From the NCBI GenBank assembly GCA_025354615.1, contig JANXMO010000518.1, positions 1 through 6,513 of the forward strand: a stretch of DNA of 6,513 nucleotides, written 5' to 3'. How positions within the stretch are numbered: the first letter of the stretch is position 1; each line of letters starts with the position of its first letter. The notes under the pieces are model-generated. The model was not told the origin of the DNA. It saw only the letters and a list, made by a program, of their open reading frames with translations, and ran no database searches. The position numbers were made by a program, and so were the translations under genes. The stretch is from Burkholderiales bacterium. GTDB taxonomy: Bacteria > Pseudomonadota > Gammaproteobacteria > Burkholderiales > Burkholderiaceae_C. Shown in pieces: positions 1 through 5,617 of the stretch.

Positions 1-1
1 T

Positions 2-1363
2 TTTCATTTGATCGAGAAGCTGCAGCACTTCAACCGCGAACGCATTCCCGAGCGGGTGGTCCACGCCAAGGGCTCGGGGGCTTACGGCAGCTTCACGGTC
101 ACGCACGACATCAGCCGCTATTCCAAAGCGAAGTTGTTCGAAACGGTGGGCAAGTCAACGCCCACATTTGTCCGGTTTTCGACAGTGGGTGGCGAAAGAG
201 GCAGCGCCGATACCGAACGCGACCCGCGCGGCTTTGCGGTTCGCTTCTATACCGAAGAAGGCAATTGGGATTTGGTGGGCAACAACACGCCGATGTTTTT
301 CATCAAAGACCCGGTCAAATTCCCGGACTTCGTGCACACGCAAAAGCGCGACCCGCAAACCAATTTGAAGTCGGCCACGATGATGTTCGACTTCTGGAGC
401 CGCGCGCCGGAATCACTGCACCAGGTGACGATGCTGTTCAGCAGCCGCGGCACGCCAGACGGCTACCGGCACATGGACGGCTTCGGCAGCCACACCTACA
501 GCCTGATCAACGCCGCTGGCGAGCGGGTGTTCGTCAAATGGCATTTCCGCACGCAGCAGGGCATCAAAAACCTGAGCGCGGCCGACGCCGTGCGCCTCGC
601 CGGCGAAGACCCTGACTACGCTCAGCGCGATTTGTTCGGCGCGATTGCCCGTGGCGATTTCCCGAAGTGGGACGTTCGCCTTCAAACTGCCACGGAGGCC
701 GAACTGGCGGCGTGGGAACAGCGCACCGGCTGGAACCCGTTTGATTTGACCAAGGTGTGGCCGCATGCGGACTTTCCATTGCAGCCGGTCGGTGTGCTGG
801 TGCTCAACCGCAACCCGCTGAACTACCACGCAGAAGTCGAGCAGGCGGCTTTTTCACCCGCCCATGTGGTGCCTGGCATGGGATATTCGCCCGACAAGAT
901 GCTGCAAGGCCGGCTGTTCGGCTACCACGATGCGCAGCTCTACCGTGTTGGCACCAACCACCAGCAGTTGCCGGTGAACGCGCCGCGCTGCCCGTTCCAT
1001 CACCAGCAGCGGGACGGCCAGATGGCGCTGCAAAATGGCGGCGCGGAACCCAATTACGCCACCGTGGAAGCGGCCGGCACCCGTTCCACTGGCTTCGGTC
1101 ATGGCGACGCGGGTTGGGCGCTGCACGGCACAGCCGGCCGCCATGATGCGCGAGCCCAGGAAGATGACACGACGCAGGCCGGCAACCTGTTCCGCATCCT
1201 GCCGCCCGCGGAACAGCAGCAGCTGTTCGACAATCTGGCCGGCCCGTTGAGCCAGGTGTCGCGTGACATCCAGCAGCGCCAGTTGGGCCATTTCGACCGT
1301 GCGGACCCGGCTTACGGCGCCGGCGTGCGGGCAGCGCTGGCCGCCCGCGGCGTGGTGCTCTGA
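2..1363 (+). CDS. katA: Haem catalase, 5'-truncated by the window edge
   Basis: Monofunctional haem catalase, which splits hydrogen peroxide into water and oxygen in the cytoplasm. The frame is open to the left edge and reads F-H-L-I-E-K-L, as inside a normal catalase, so the TTG at 8 is an internal Leu and not a start; roughly 30 N-terminal residues are missing. Numbering from that Leu: the active-site signature FNRERIPERVVHAKG carries distal His19; GNNTP at 91-95 holds the catalytic Asn; RLFGYHDAQ at 302-310 is the haem-ligand signature with proximal Tyr306. A catalase-related C-terminal domain follows from about residue 385 and ends at TGA. About 454 visible residues plus the missing start fit a small-subunit catalase of about 480-500 residues. 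Promoter and any OxyR site lie outside the window. The family is certain; the symbol (katA rather than another kat name) is conventional. It is convergent with the next gene. Confidence 0.96.
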   Translation, partial: FHLIEKLQHFNRERIPERVVHAKGSGAYGSFTVTHDISRYSKAKLFETVGKSTPTFVRFSTVGGERGSADTERDPRGFAVRFYTEEGNWDLVGNNTPMFFIKDPVKFPDFVHTQKRDPQTNLKSATMMFDFWSRAPESLHQVTMLFSSRGTPDGYRHMDGFGSHTYSLINAAGERVFVKWHFRTQQGIKNLSAADAVRLAGEDPDYAQRDLFGAIARGDFPKWDVRLQTATEAELAAWEQRTGWNPFDLTKVWPHADFPLQPVGVLVLNRNPLNYHAEVEQAAFSPAHVVPGMGYSPDKMLQGRLFGYHDAQLYRVGTNHQQLPVNAPRCPFHHQQRDGQMALQNGGAEPNYATVEAAGTRSTGFGHGDAGWALHGTAGRHDARAQEDDTTQAGNLFRILPPAEQQQLFDNLAGPLSQVSRDIQQRQLGHFDRADPAYGAGVRAALAARGVVL

Positions 1364-1367
1364 AGCT

Positions 1368-1406
1368 GCAGCCTGCCGGCCCGGCGTGGTCGGCCGGGCC
1401 AGCTGC
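1368..1406. terminator. Possible bidirectional stem-loop between convergent genes
   Basis: Nearly the whole gap between the catalase stop and the stop of the small - strand gene can fold. The inner stem is a perfect 7 bp, GGCCCGG (1378-1384) with CCGGGCC (1394-1400), around a 9-base loop. An outer 5-bp stem pairs 1368-1372 with 1402-1406 across an unequal internal loop. Its position between two converging stops suits a shared transcript end. There is no T-run on either side, so it is not a canonical intrinsic terminator, and GC-rich DNA forms such stems by chance. Confidence 0.35.
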
Positions 1407-1844
1407 TCAGCGGTGGTCGACCGACGTGGGCGCGATCATGGTTTGGGTAAAACCATCGTCGCCCTGGCGCGAGCGCTTGTCGTCGGCCAGGCGGTACCAG
1501 CGTTGCAAGGCGGCCAGCGCGCCGGGGTCGATATGGTCGCGCAGCTCGGCCAACGTCATGGCCAGCAAGCTGGGTTCATCGAGGCCGGCCCACTGGTTGT
1601 CACGAATGAAAGCGCCGAGCCGCGCTTCCAGCCGTGAAGCCGCTTGAAGCCGCGAGGCGGCGTCGTCCGGGTGCAGGCGCGACAAGGCCAAGCGCAGCGC
1701 GCCCAGCACCAGCCGGGCTTCGGCCTGTTCGACCGACATGCGCTTGCGGCCCACCCGCGGCAGGCGAACGGTGACCCACTCGGATTGCGGCGCCTCGGCG
1801 CCAAAGTCGGGCCGGGTAAACCAGCGGGTCAGAAAAGAAAGCAT
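1407..1844 (-). CDS. Small hypothetical protein downstream of priA
   Basis: A 145-residue protein that I do not recognise. It starts MLSFLTRWFTRPDF, with a short hydrophobic/aromatic N-terminus that is too short for a clear membrane segment. A basic patch follows (RLPRVGRKR, 27-35), then a largely helical Ala/Leu/Arg-rich body (about 37-122) and a polar tail ending SVDHR. It has no cysteine and no catalytic motif I can name. I chose the ATG at 1844 because GGTGG lies 5 bases upstream of it; a GTG at 1853 in the same frame would add three residues but has no ribosome-binding site. Support for a real gene: it fills the space between priA and the catalase with little overlap, and its composition looks protein-like. 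It lies 109 bases after priA on the same strand, so co-transcription is possible. Function is unknown. Confidence 0.7.
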   Translation of the reverse strand: MLSFLTRWFTRPDFGAEAPQSEWVTVRLPRVGRKRMSVEQAEARLVLGALRLALSRLHPDDAASRLQAASRLEARLGAFIRDNQWAGLDEPSLLAMTLAELRDHIDPGALAALQRWYRLADDKRSRQGDDGFTQTMIAPTSVDHR

Positions 1845-1897
1845 GGCAACCACCGGTGCAAATTGATGGCCAACAGGATAGCCGAAGCGGCCAGTTT

Positions 1898-1930
1898 CCT
1901 AGGGCTTACCCCAGGGCCGGTTGGTCCCTG
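1898..1930 (-). other. Two overlapping stem-loops in the priA-downstream gap
   Basis: Read on the - strand, just after priA, CAGGG (1930-1926) pairs with CCCTG (1916-1912), extended by CC/GG past a one-base bulge. The next stem pairs 1915-1909 (CCTGGGG) with 1904-1898 (CCCTAGG), with one G-T pair and a TAAG loop. The two share bases 1912-1915, so only one can form at a time. No T-run follows. They may mark the priA transcript end or influence read-through into the small gene; chance is also possible. The rest of this 109-base gap shows no clear promoter. Confidence 0.3.
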
Positions 1931-1953
1931 AAAACCCGCAATTACTCGGCGCT

Positions 1954-4044
1954 CTAGATCGACAGCGGGTCGACATCGACCGCCCAGCGCAACACGCGCT
2001 GCTCGGCCGCGTCACGCGTGCGGCGCAAGCGGTGCAGCGCGGGCAGCCACTGGGCCAGAAAGCGCTGCAAGGCCTTGCGGGACGGCGATTCGACCAGCAT
2101 TTGCAGCCGCTCGACGTCGGCCACGCGCGCCACCGGCATCGGCACCGGCGGGTAAACGGCAATGCTTTCCACGCCCGGCGTGTTGCTGGCGCATTCGGCG
2201 GCGGCGACGAGAAAGCCGTGGGCGGCCGCCACGGTTTTGGCTTCGGCGCGCAGCATGGCCAGGTGCGCATACGGCGGCAGGCCGGCCATTTCGCGCTCGC
2301 GCAGCTGGCTGGCGGCGAAAGCGGCGAAGTCATGCGCGCGCAGCGCGGCATACAGCGCGTGGCGCGGGTGCCATGTCTGCACCCACATCTCGCTGTGTGC
2401 GGCCTGAGCCGCGTCCCGCCCGGCGCGGCCGGCGGCTTGCAGCAGCAGCGCGAACAGGCGCTCCGGCGCGCGGAAGTCACTGCTGAACAGCGAGCTGTCA
2501 GGGTTGACGGCCGCCACCAGCGTGATGCGCCGGAAGTCGTGGCCCTTGGCCACCATTTGCGTGCCGACCAGCACGTCGACCTCCCCCGCGTGCACCGCGT
2601 TCAGCTGCGCCTGCAGCGCACCTTTCAAGCGCGTGCTGTCGGCGTCGATGCGGGCAATGCGCGCCGGCGTGCCGTCAGGGTGGCGCAGCAGGTCGGCGAG
2701 TTGTTCTTCCAGGCGCTCGGTGCCGCGGCCGAGCGCGGCGATGTCGAGGTTGCCACAGCTCGGGCAGGCGCGCGGCACGCGTTCGTTGAAGCCGCAGTGG
2801 TGACAGCGCAGGCTGCGGTCCAGCTTGTGGAACACGCGCCAGGCGCTGCAATGCGGGCAGCCGCTTTTCCAGCCGCAATCGGCACAGTGCAGCACCGGCG
2901 CGTAACCGCGCCGGTTCAAAAACACCAGGCTTTGCTCGCCGCGCGCCAGCCGGTCTTGCAGTGCCGCCAACAAGGCCGGCGACACGGCGGCACCGCTGCC
3001 CTGCGGCAACTGGTTCATGTCGACCAGCCGCACCTGCGGCAATGCGCCACCGCCCACCCGCGACGGCAAAGCCAGCCGCAAATACTGGCCCTGGCTGGCG
3101 CGCTGCCAGGTCTCGAGCGAGGGCGTGGCCGAGCCCAGCAACACCGGGGCGCCCTCGCGCCGGCCGCGCCACACGGCCAGGTCACGCGCCGAGTAGCGAG
3201 CGCCTTCTTGCTGCTTGTACGACGGGTCGTGCTCCTCGTCGACGGCAATCAGCCCCAGCCGTGGCATCGACGCAAACACCGCCAGCCGCGTGCCGAGCAC
3301 AAGGTCGGCCAAGCCCAGGTGAGCCGCCAGCCAGCTGCGCAGGCGCTGCGCCGGCGTCAACCCACTGTGCAGGGAAACGATGAGCCGGCCAGCGAAACGC
3401 GCTTGAAAACGCGCTTCCAATTGCGGCGTCAGGCTGATTTCAGGCACCAGCACCAGCGCCTGGCGGCCTTGCGCCAGCACCTGCGCGGCGGCTTGCAGAT
3501 AGATCTCAGTCTTGCCGCTGCCCGTCACGCCGTGCAACAGCACGGTTGGCGCCGCGCCTTCCGCGCAGGCAGCAGCCAGCTGGCCCAGCACGGCCGCCTG
3601 TTCCTCGCTGAGCGCCGGGGACGGAGATGGAGATGGAGGTGGGCTGTGCGCAGCTGCCGCACTTGCGATCGACTTGCGCAGCTTGGCAATTCGTTGGGCC
3701 ACCTGAGCGTTGTCCAGCTTGCGCAGCTCGGGCGGCAAAACCGACAACGCCACCTCCCCAATGCCCCGCTGGTAATAGGCCGCCGCAAACTCGACCAAGG
3801 CGCACCAGGCCGGCAACAACGGCGGCAACGCCTGCAGCACTTGTGACAGCGGACGCAGCACCACGCCTGCCGGCACAACAGCTTCGCCAAGCCAGACGAC
3901 GCCCAGCACTTCGCGCCGTGCCAACGGCACCCGCACCAACGTGCCGGCGGACAAGGCCGTGTTGTTTAAATAATCCAGCGGGGTGCTGTGCGCGCTGTGT
4001 TGGGGTAATTCCAGTGCCACTCGAAGGCGAACGGCTTCATCCAT
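1954..4044 (-). CDS. priA: Primosomal protein N' (replication restart helicase PriA)
   Basis: A 696-residue superfamily 2 3'-to-5' DNA helicase that recognises stalled or repaired forks and reloads the replisome. In order: an N-terminal DNA-binding domain (about 1-110); a low-complexity Ser/Pro linker (SPPPSPSPSPA, 134-144); Walker A GVTGSGKT (172-179, Lys178); Walker B DEEH (269-272) followed by the typical PSYKQQEGARYSARDLA stretch; GSATPSLE (304-311). A zinc-binding region holds eight cysteines in four CxxC pairs: 387/390, 396/399, 414/417 and 427/430. Helicase motifs V (VGTQMVAKGHDF, 492-503) and VI (QAAGRAGR, 536-543) and a C-terminal domain follow. All key motifs are intact, and the length is slightly below the 732 residues of E. 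coli PriA. The ATG at 4044 gives a family-like N-terminus although only a weak purine-rich stretch precedes it. Candidate DnaA boxes lie about 120-310 bases upstream. Confidence 0.97.
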   Translation of the reverse strand: MDEAVRLRVALELPQHSAHSTPLDYLNNTALSAGTLVRVPLARREVLGVVWLGEAVVPAGVVLRPLSQVLQALPPLLPAWCALVEFAAAYYQRGIGEVALSVLPPELRKLDNAQVAQRIAKLRKSIASAAAAHSPPPSPSPSPALSEEQAAVLGQLAAACAEGAAPTVLLHGVTGSGKTEIYLQAAAQVLAQGRQALVLVPEISLTPQLEARFQARFAGRLIVSLHSGLTPAQRLRSWLAAHLGLADLVLGTRLAVFASMPRLGLIAVDEEHDPSYKQQEGARYSARDLAVWRGRREGAPVLLGSATPSLETWQRASQGQYLRLALPSRVGGGALPQVRLVDMNQLPQGSGAAVSPALLAALQDRLARGEQSLVFLNRRGYAPVLHCADCGWKSGCPHCSAWRVFHKLDRSLRCHHCGFNERVPRACPSCGNLDIAALGRGTERLEEQLADLLRHPDGTPARIARIDADSTRLKGALQAQLNAVHAGEVDVLVGTQMVAKGHDFRRITLVAAVNPDSSLFSSDFRAPERLFALLLQAAGRAGRDAAQAAHSEMWVQTWHPRHALYAALRAHDFAAFAASQLREREMAGLPPYAHLAMLRAEAKTVAAAHGFLVAAAECASNTPGVESIAVYPPVPMPVARVADVERLQMLVESPSRKALQRFLAQWLPALHRLRRTRDAAEQRVLRWAVDVDPLSI

Positions 4045-4095
4045 TGGCGCCCGTTCGACACGAACGCTGATGAAGAAAGTTAGCGCCCGAAGCTA

Positions 4096-4107
4096 GAAAA
4101 TTTCTCA
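4096..4107 (+). repeat. 12-bp direct repeat, copy 1
   Basis: GAAAATTTCTCA, identical to 4386-4397. Similarity extends to TTTG on the right if one base is skipped (CTTTG here, TTTG in copy 2). The core AGAAA-A-TTTCT is nearly palindromic. The copies lie about 290 bases apart, one near each end of the hemE-priA gap, bracketing all the DnaA-like boxes. It may be a protein-binding site or coincidence. Confidence 0.6.
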
Positions 4108-4149
4108 CTTTGCAACCCTAAGCTGATGATTCACAAAGCATTTTTAATC

Positions 4150-4170
4150 TATCCACGGTTTCTGTGGATA
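4150..4170. repeat. 7-bp inverted repeat containing a DnaA box
   Basis: TATCCAC (4150-4156) and GTGGATA (4164-4170) are perfect reverse complements separated by 7 bases. The right arm is part of the perfect DnaA box at 4163-4171. The left arm is the core of a weaker, oppositely oriented box (CTATCCACG, 4149-4157, two mismatches to the consensus). The AT-rich stretch GCATTTTTAATCT lies immediately to the left. This could bind two DnaA molecules head to head, or another dimeric regulator. Confidence 0.6.
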
Positions 4171-4171
4171 A
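4163..4171 (-). promoter_or_regulatory. DnaA box, exact consensus match
   Basis: TGTGGATAA on the + strand, which is TTATCCACA on the - strand: the full nine-base high-affinity DnaA-box consensus known from E. coli and many other bacteria. It sits 119 bases upstream of the priA start. A single exact 9-mer can occur by chance, but the neighbouring second box and inverted partner make a functional site more likely. Confidence 0.6.
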
Positions 4172-4174
4172 CTT

Positions 4175-4183
4175 TGTGGGTAA
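4175..4183 (-). promoter_or_regulatory. DnaA-like box, one mismatch
   Basis: TGTGGGTAA on the + strand (TTACCCACA on the -) differs from the consensus at one position. It has the same orientation as the perfect box, with starts 12 bases apart, close to one helical turn. Tandem same-direction boxes at such spacing are typical of cooperative DnaA binding in origins and DnaA-regulated promoters. Confidence 0.45.
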
Positions 4184-4350
4184 GCTGCCGAAAGCAGCGT
4201 TAAATGCTTGATTCAACGGGCTTCCTGTTGGATTGCCCTCATTGGGTGCATCCAGGCAGGTCAAGCAAAATCAACGACTTAGCGACCCCCCTGGAAATGG
4301 CTCACAGACCGCGCAAAGCGCCCCTACCATAAAACCCGAAGCAACGATTT

Positions 4351-4359
4351 TGGGGATAA
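4351..4359 (-). promoter_or_regulatory. Distal DnaA-like box, one mismatch
   Basis: TGGGGATAA on the + strand (TTATCCCCA on the -) differs from the consensus at one base and points the same way as the two boxes near 4170, about 190 bases away. Alone it would be weak; it counts mainly because it lies in the same gap. Confidence 0.3.
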
Positions 4360-4385
4360 GTCAAGGGTTCCAAGCGCTGTTACGT

Positions 4386-4397
4386 GAAAATTTCTCA
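4386..4397 (+). repeat. 12-bp direct repeat, copy 2
   Basis: GAAAATTTCTCA, identical to 4096-4107, about 40 bases beyond the hemE stop. It is followed by TTTGACAG. The TTGACA at 4399-4404 resembles a -35 element, but nothing suitable follows as a -10. Confidence 0.6.
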
Positions 4398-4435
4398 TTT
4401 GACAGAGGTTGGACAAAGCGGCGTTGAAGACCGTG

Positions 4436-5527
4436 TTATGGCGTGCCACGCGCCTGCGTTGACAGCTCGTGCACCGCCTCCACCAACACGCCAACATGGT
4501 CTGGCGGCGTGTGCTGGCTGATGCCGTGCCCCAGATTGAAGATGTGCCCATTGCCCGTGTTACCCGCTTCGCCCGGCGGCCCCCAGCTGTGCAGCAGCCG
4601 CGCCACTTCAGCGCGGATTTGCGCCGGCGAGGCAAACAAGACGTTGGGGTCGAGGTTGCCTTGCAGTGCCACCCGGTCGCCAACGCGCTGGCGGGCTTGC
4701 CCCAAGTTGACTGTCCAGTCCAAACCCAGGACGTCAGGCTGCAAGGCCGCCATTTCTTCAAGCCAGAGGCCGCCGCCTTTGGTGAACAGCAAATGCGGAA
4801 TGCGCACCCCGCCGTGTTCTTTTTTCAGCTGCCGCAACACGCGTTGTGAATAGGCCAGGCTGAACTGCTGAAAAGCACCATCAGCCAGCACGCCGCCCCA
4901 GCTGTCAAACAGCATTACCGCCTGGGCACCGGCTTCGATCTGCAGGTTCAGGTACAGCGCCACGGCATCGGCGTTGACGGCCAGGATGCGGTGCATCAGA
5001 TCGGGCCGTGAATACAACAGGGTTTTGACCAGCCGGTAGTCGGACGAGCCGCCACCCTCGACCATGTAGCACGCCAGCGTCCACGGGCTGCCGGCAAAGC
5101 CGATCAGCGGCACGCGGCCGTTGAGGGCGCGGCGGATGGACGTGACGGCGTCGAACACATAGCGCAGCTGGGCCATGTCGGGCACCTGCAGCCGCTCGAC
5201 TGCCGCTTCGTCACGCACCGGGTGCGCAAATTTGGGCCCTTCGCCCAGCGCGAAACTCAAGCCGAGGCCCATGGCGTCGGGCACGGTCAGGATGTCGGAA
5301 AACAAGATGGCAGCGTCGAGCGCGTAGCGCTCCAGCGGCTGCAGCGTCACTTCGGTGGCGTAGTCCGTATTCGTCGCCAGGCCCATGAAGCTGCCGGCAC
5401 GGGCGCGCGTGGCGCGGTACTCGGGCAAATAGCGGCCGGCTTGGCGCATCAGCCACACGGGCGTGTAGGGCGTAGGCTGGCGCAGGCAGGCGCGCAAAAA
5501 CGTGTCGTTTTGAAGGGGTGCAAACAT
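4436..5527 (-). CDS. hemE: Uroporphyrinogen decarboxylase
   Basis: A 363-residue cytoplasmic enzyme that removes the four acetate carboxyl groups of uroporphyrinogen III to give coproporphyrinogen III in haem synthesis, without a cofactor. Family signatures: [10 protein letters not shown] (23-32) with substrate-binding Arg28 and Arg32; [12 protein letters not shown] (76-87) with the catalytic Asp78; [16 protein letters not shown] (143-158) with the conserved Tyr154; and NLGHGI near the C-terminus with the conserved His. Length fits the usual 350-370 residues. The frame stays open for 49 codons further upstream, but the family N-terminus ([16 protein letters not shown]) begins at the ATG at 5527, and the longer version would run into cysK. 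No Shine-Dalgarno sequence precedes this ATG, but GATAAT ends 6 bases before it, so a very short or absent leader is possible. It is transcribed divergently from cysK and ends at TAA. Confidence 0.97.
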   Translation of the reverse strand: MFAPLQNDTFLRACLRQPTPYTPVWLMRQAGRYLPEYRATRARAGSFMGLATNTDYATEVTLQPLERYALDAAILFSDILTVPDAMGLGLSFALGEGPKFAHPVRDEAAVERLQVPDMAQLRYVFDAVTSIRRALNGRVPLIGFAGSPWTLACYMVEGGGSSDYRLVKTLLYSRPDLMHRILAVNADAVALYLNLQIEAGAQAVMLFDSWGGVLADGAFQQFSLAYSQRVLRQLKKEHGGVRIPHLLFTKGGGLWLEEMAALQPDVLGLDWTVNLGQARQRVGDRVALQGNLDPNVLFASPAQIRAEVARLLHSWGPPGEAGNTGNGHIFNLGHGISQHTPPDHVGVLVEAVHELSTQARGTP

Positions 5528-5533
5528 CGGCGG

Positions 5534-5539
5534 ATTATC
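5534..5539 (-). promoter_or_regulatory. Possible -10 element for hemE
   Basis: ATTATC on the + strand is GATAAT on the - strand, five of six bases of the sigma-70 -10 consensus. Only 6 bases separate it from the hemE ATG, so transcription would begin at or next to the start codon. The position 17 bases upstream (CGCGTG) does not resemble a -35 box and no extended -10 TG is present, so this may be chance. Confidence 0.25.
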
Positions 5540-5604
5540 GTGGCGCCTGCCCCGCGCACGCGGCGGGCGAAATACGTGCAGACTTGTCACCCCTCTCGAC
5601 TTTT

Positions 5605-5608
5605 GGAG
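5605..5608 (+). promoter_or_regulatory. Ribosome binding site of cysK
   Basis: GGAG, 9 bases before the ATG at 5618, in an otherwise pyrimidine-rich stretch. It supports this ATG as the cysK start. Confidence 0.65.
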
Positions 5609-5617
5609 CGCTTCGCC

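Larger units (their letters stand above)
4045..4435. other. 391-base AT-richer intergenic region between hemE and priA
   Basis: This gap has no credible gene. It follows the hemE stop and precedes priA, both on the - strand, so it should hold the priA promoter, but I find no convincing -35/-10 pair. It is visibly richer in A+T than the coding DNA around it, especially at 4094-4174. Besides the DnaA-like boxes and repeats listed separately, it holds a perfect 5-bp hairpin at 4184-4198 (GCTGC, loop CGAAA, GCAGC), an imperfect hairpin at 4229-4254 (TGGAT/ATCCA enclosing GCCC/GGGT), and a 4-bp GCGC hairpin at 4311-4321. The only open frame (4233-4427, +, TTG start) lacks a ribosome-binding site and any protein-like pattern. 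A small RNA or replication-related element is possible but unproven. Confidence 0.7.
5528..5617. promoter_or_regulatory. Divergent hemE/cysK intergenic region
   Basis: These 90 bases must carry the start signals for both genes unless promoters reach into the coding regions. A GC-rich stem at 5549-5568 (GCCC/GGGC and CGC/GCG with a two-base bulge) lies in the middle. On the hemE side there is GATAAT but no matching -35. On the cysK side I see no clear -10/-35 pair, only the ribosome-binding site. I recognise no operator. Confidence 0.5.

Noticed and set aside
8..10. TTG as the catalase start codon
   Set aside because: The residues before it (F-H) continue the conserved catalase N-terminal sequence, so the gene extends beyond the left edge.
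413..829. - strand 138-codon frame within the catalase gene
   Set aside because: Antisense shadow of an unambiguous catalase sequence, with no protein family resemblance.
1921..3846. Very long + strand open frame (641 codons) opposite priA
   Set aside because: It lies almost entirely antisense to priA, whose motifs are unambiguous. The translation is Arg/Gln/Ala/His-rich with no domain, as expected for the reverse strand of a high-GC gene with few stop codons.
4377..4405. CTGT...ACAG as a LexA box
   Set aside because: The half-sites are 21 bases apart rather than the 8 of the known CTGT-N8-ACAG operator.
4233..4427. 64-codon + strand frame in the hemE-priA gap
   Set aside because: TTG start, no ribosome-binding site, no recognisable pattern, and it crosses the candidate DnaA box and repeat.
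4399..4427. TTGACA as a + strand promoter
   Set aside because: No -10-like hexamer lies at 16-18 bases, and nothing downstream on the + strand needs a promoter.
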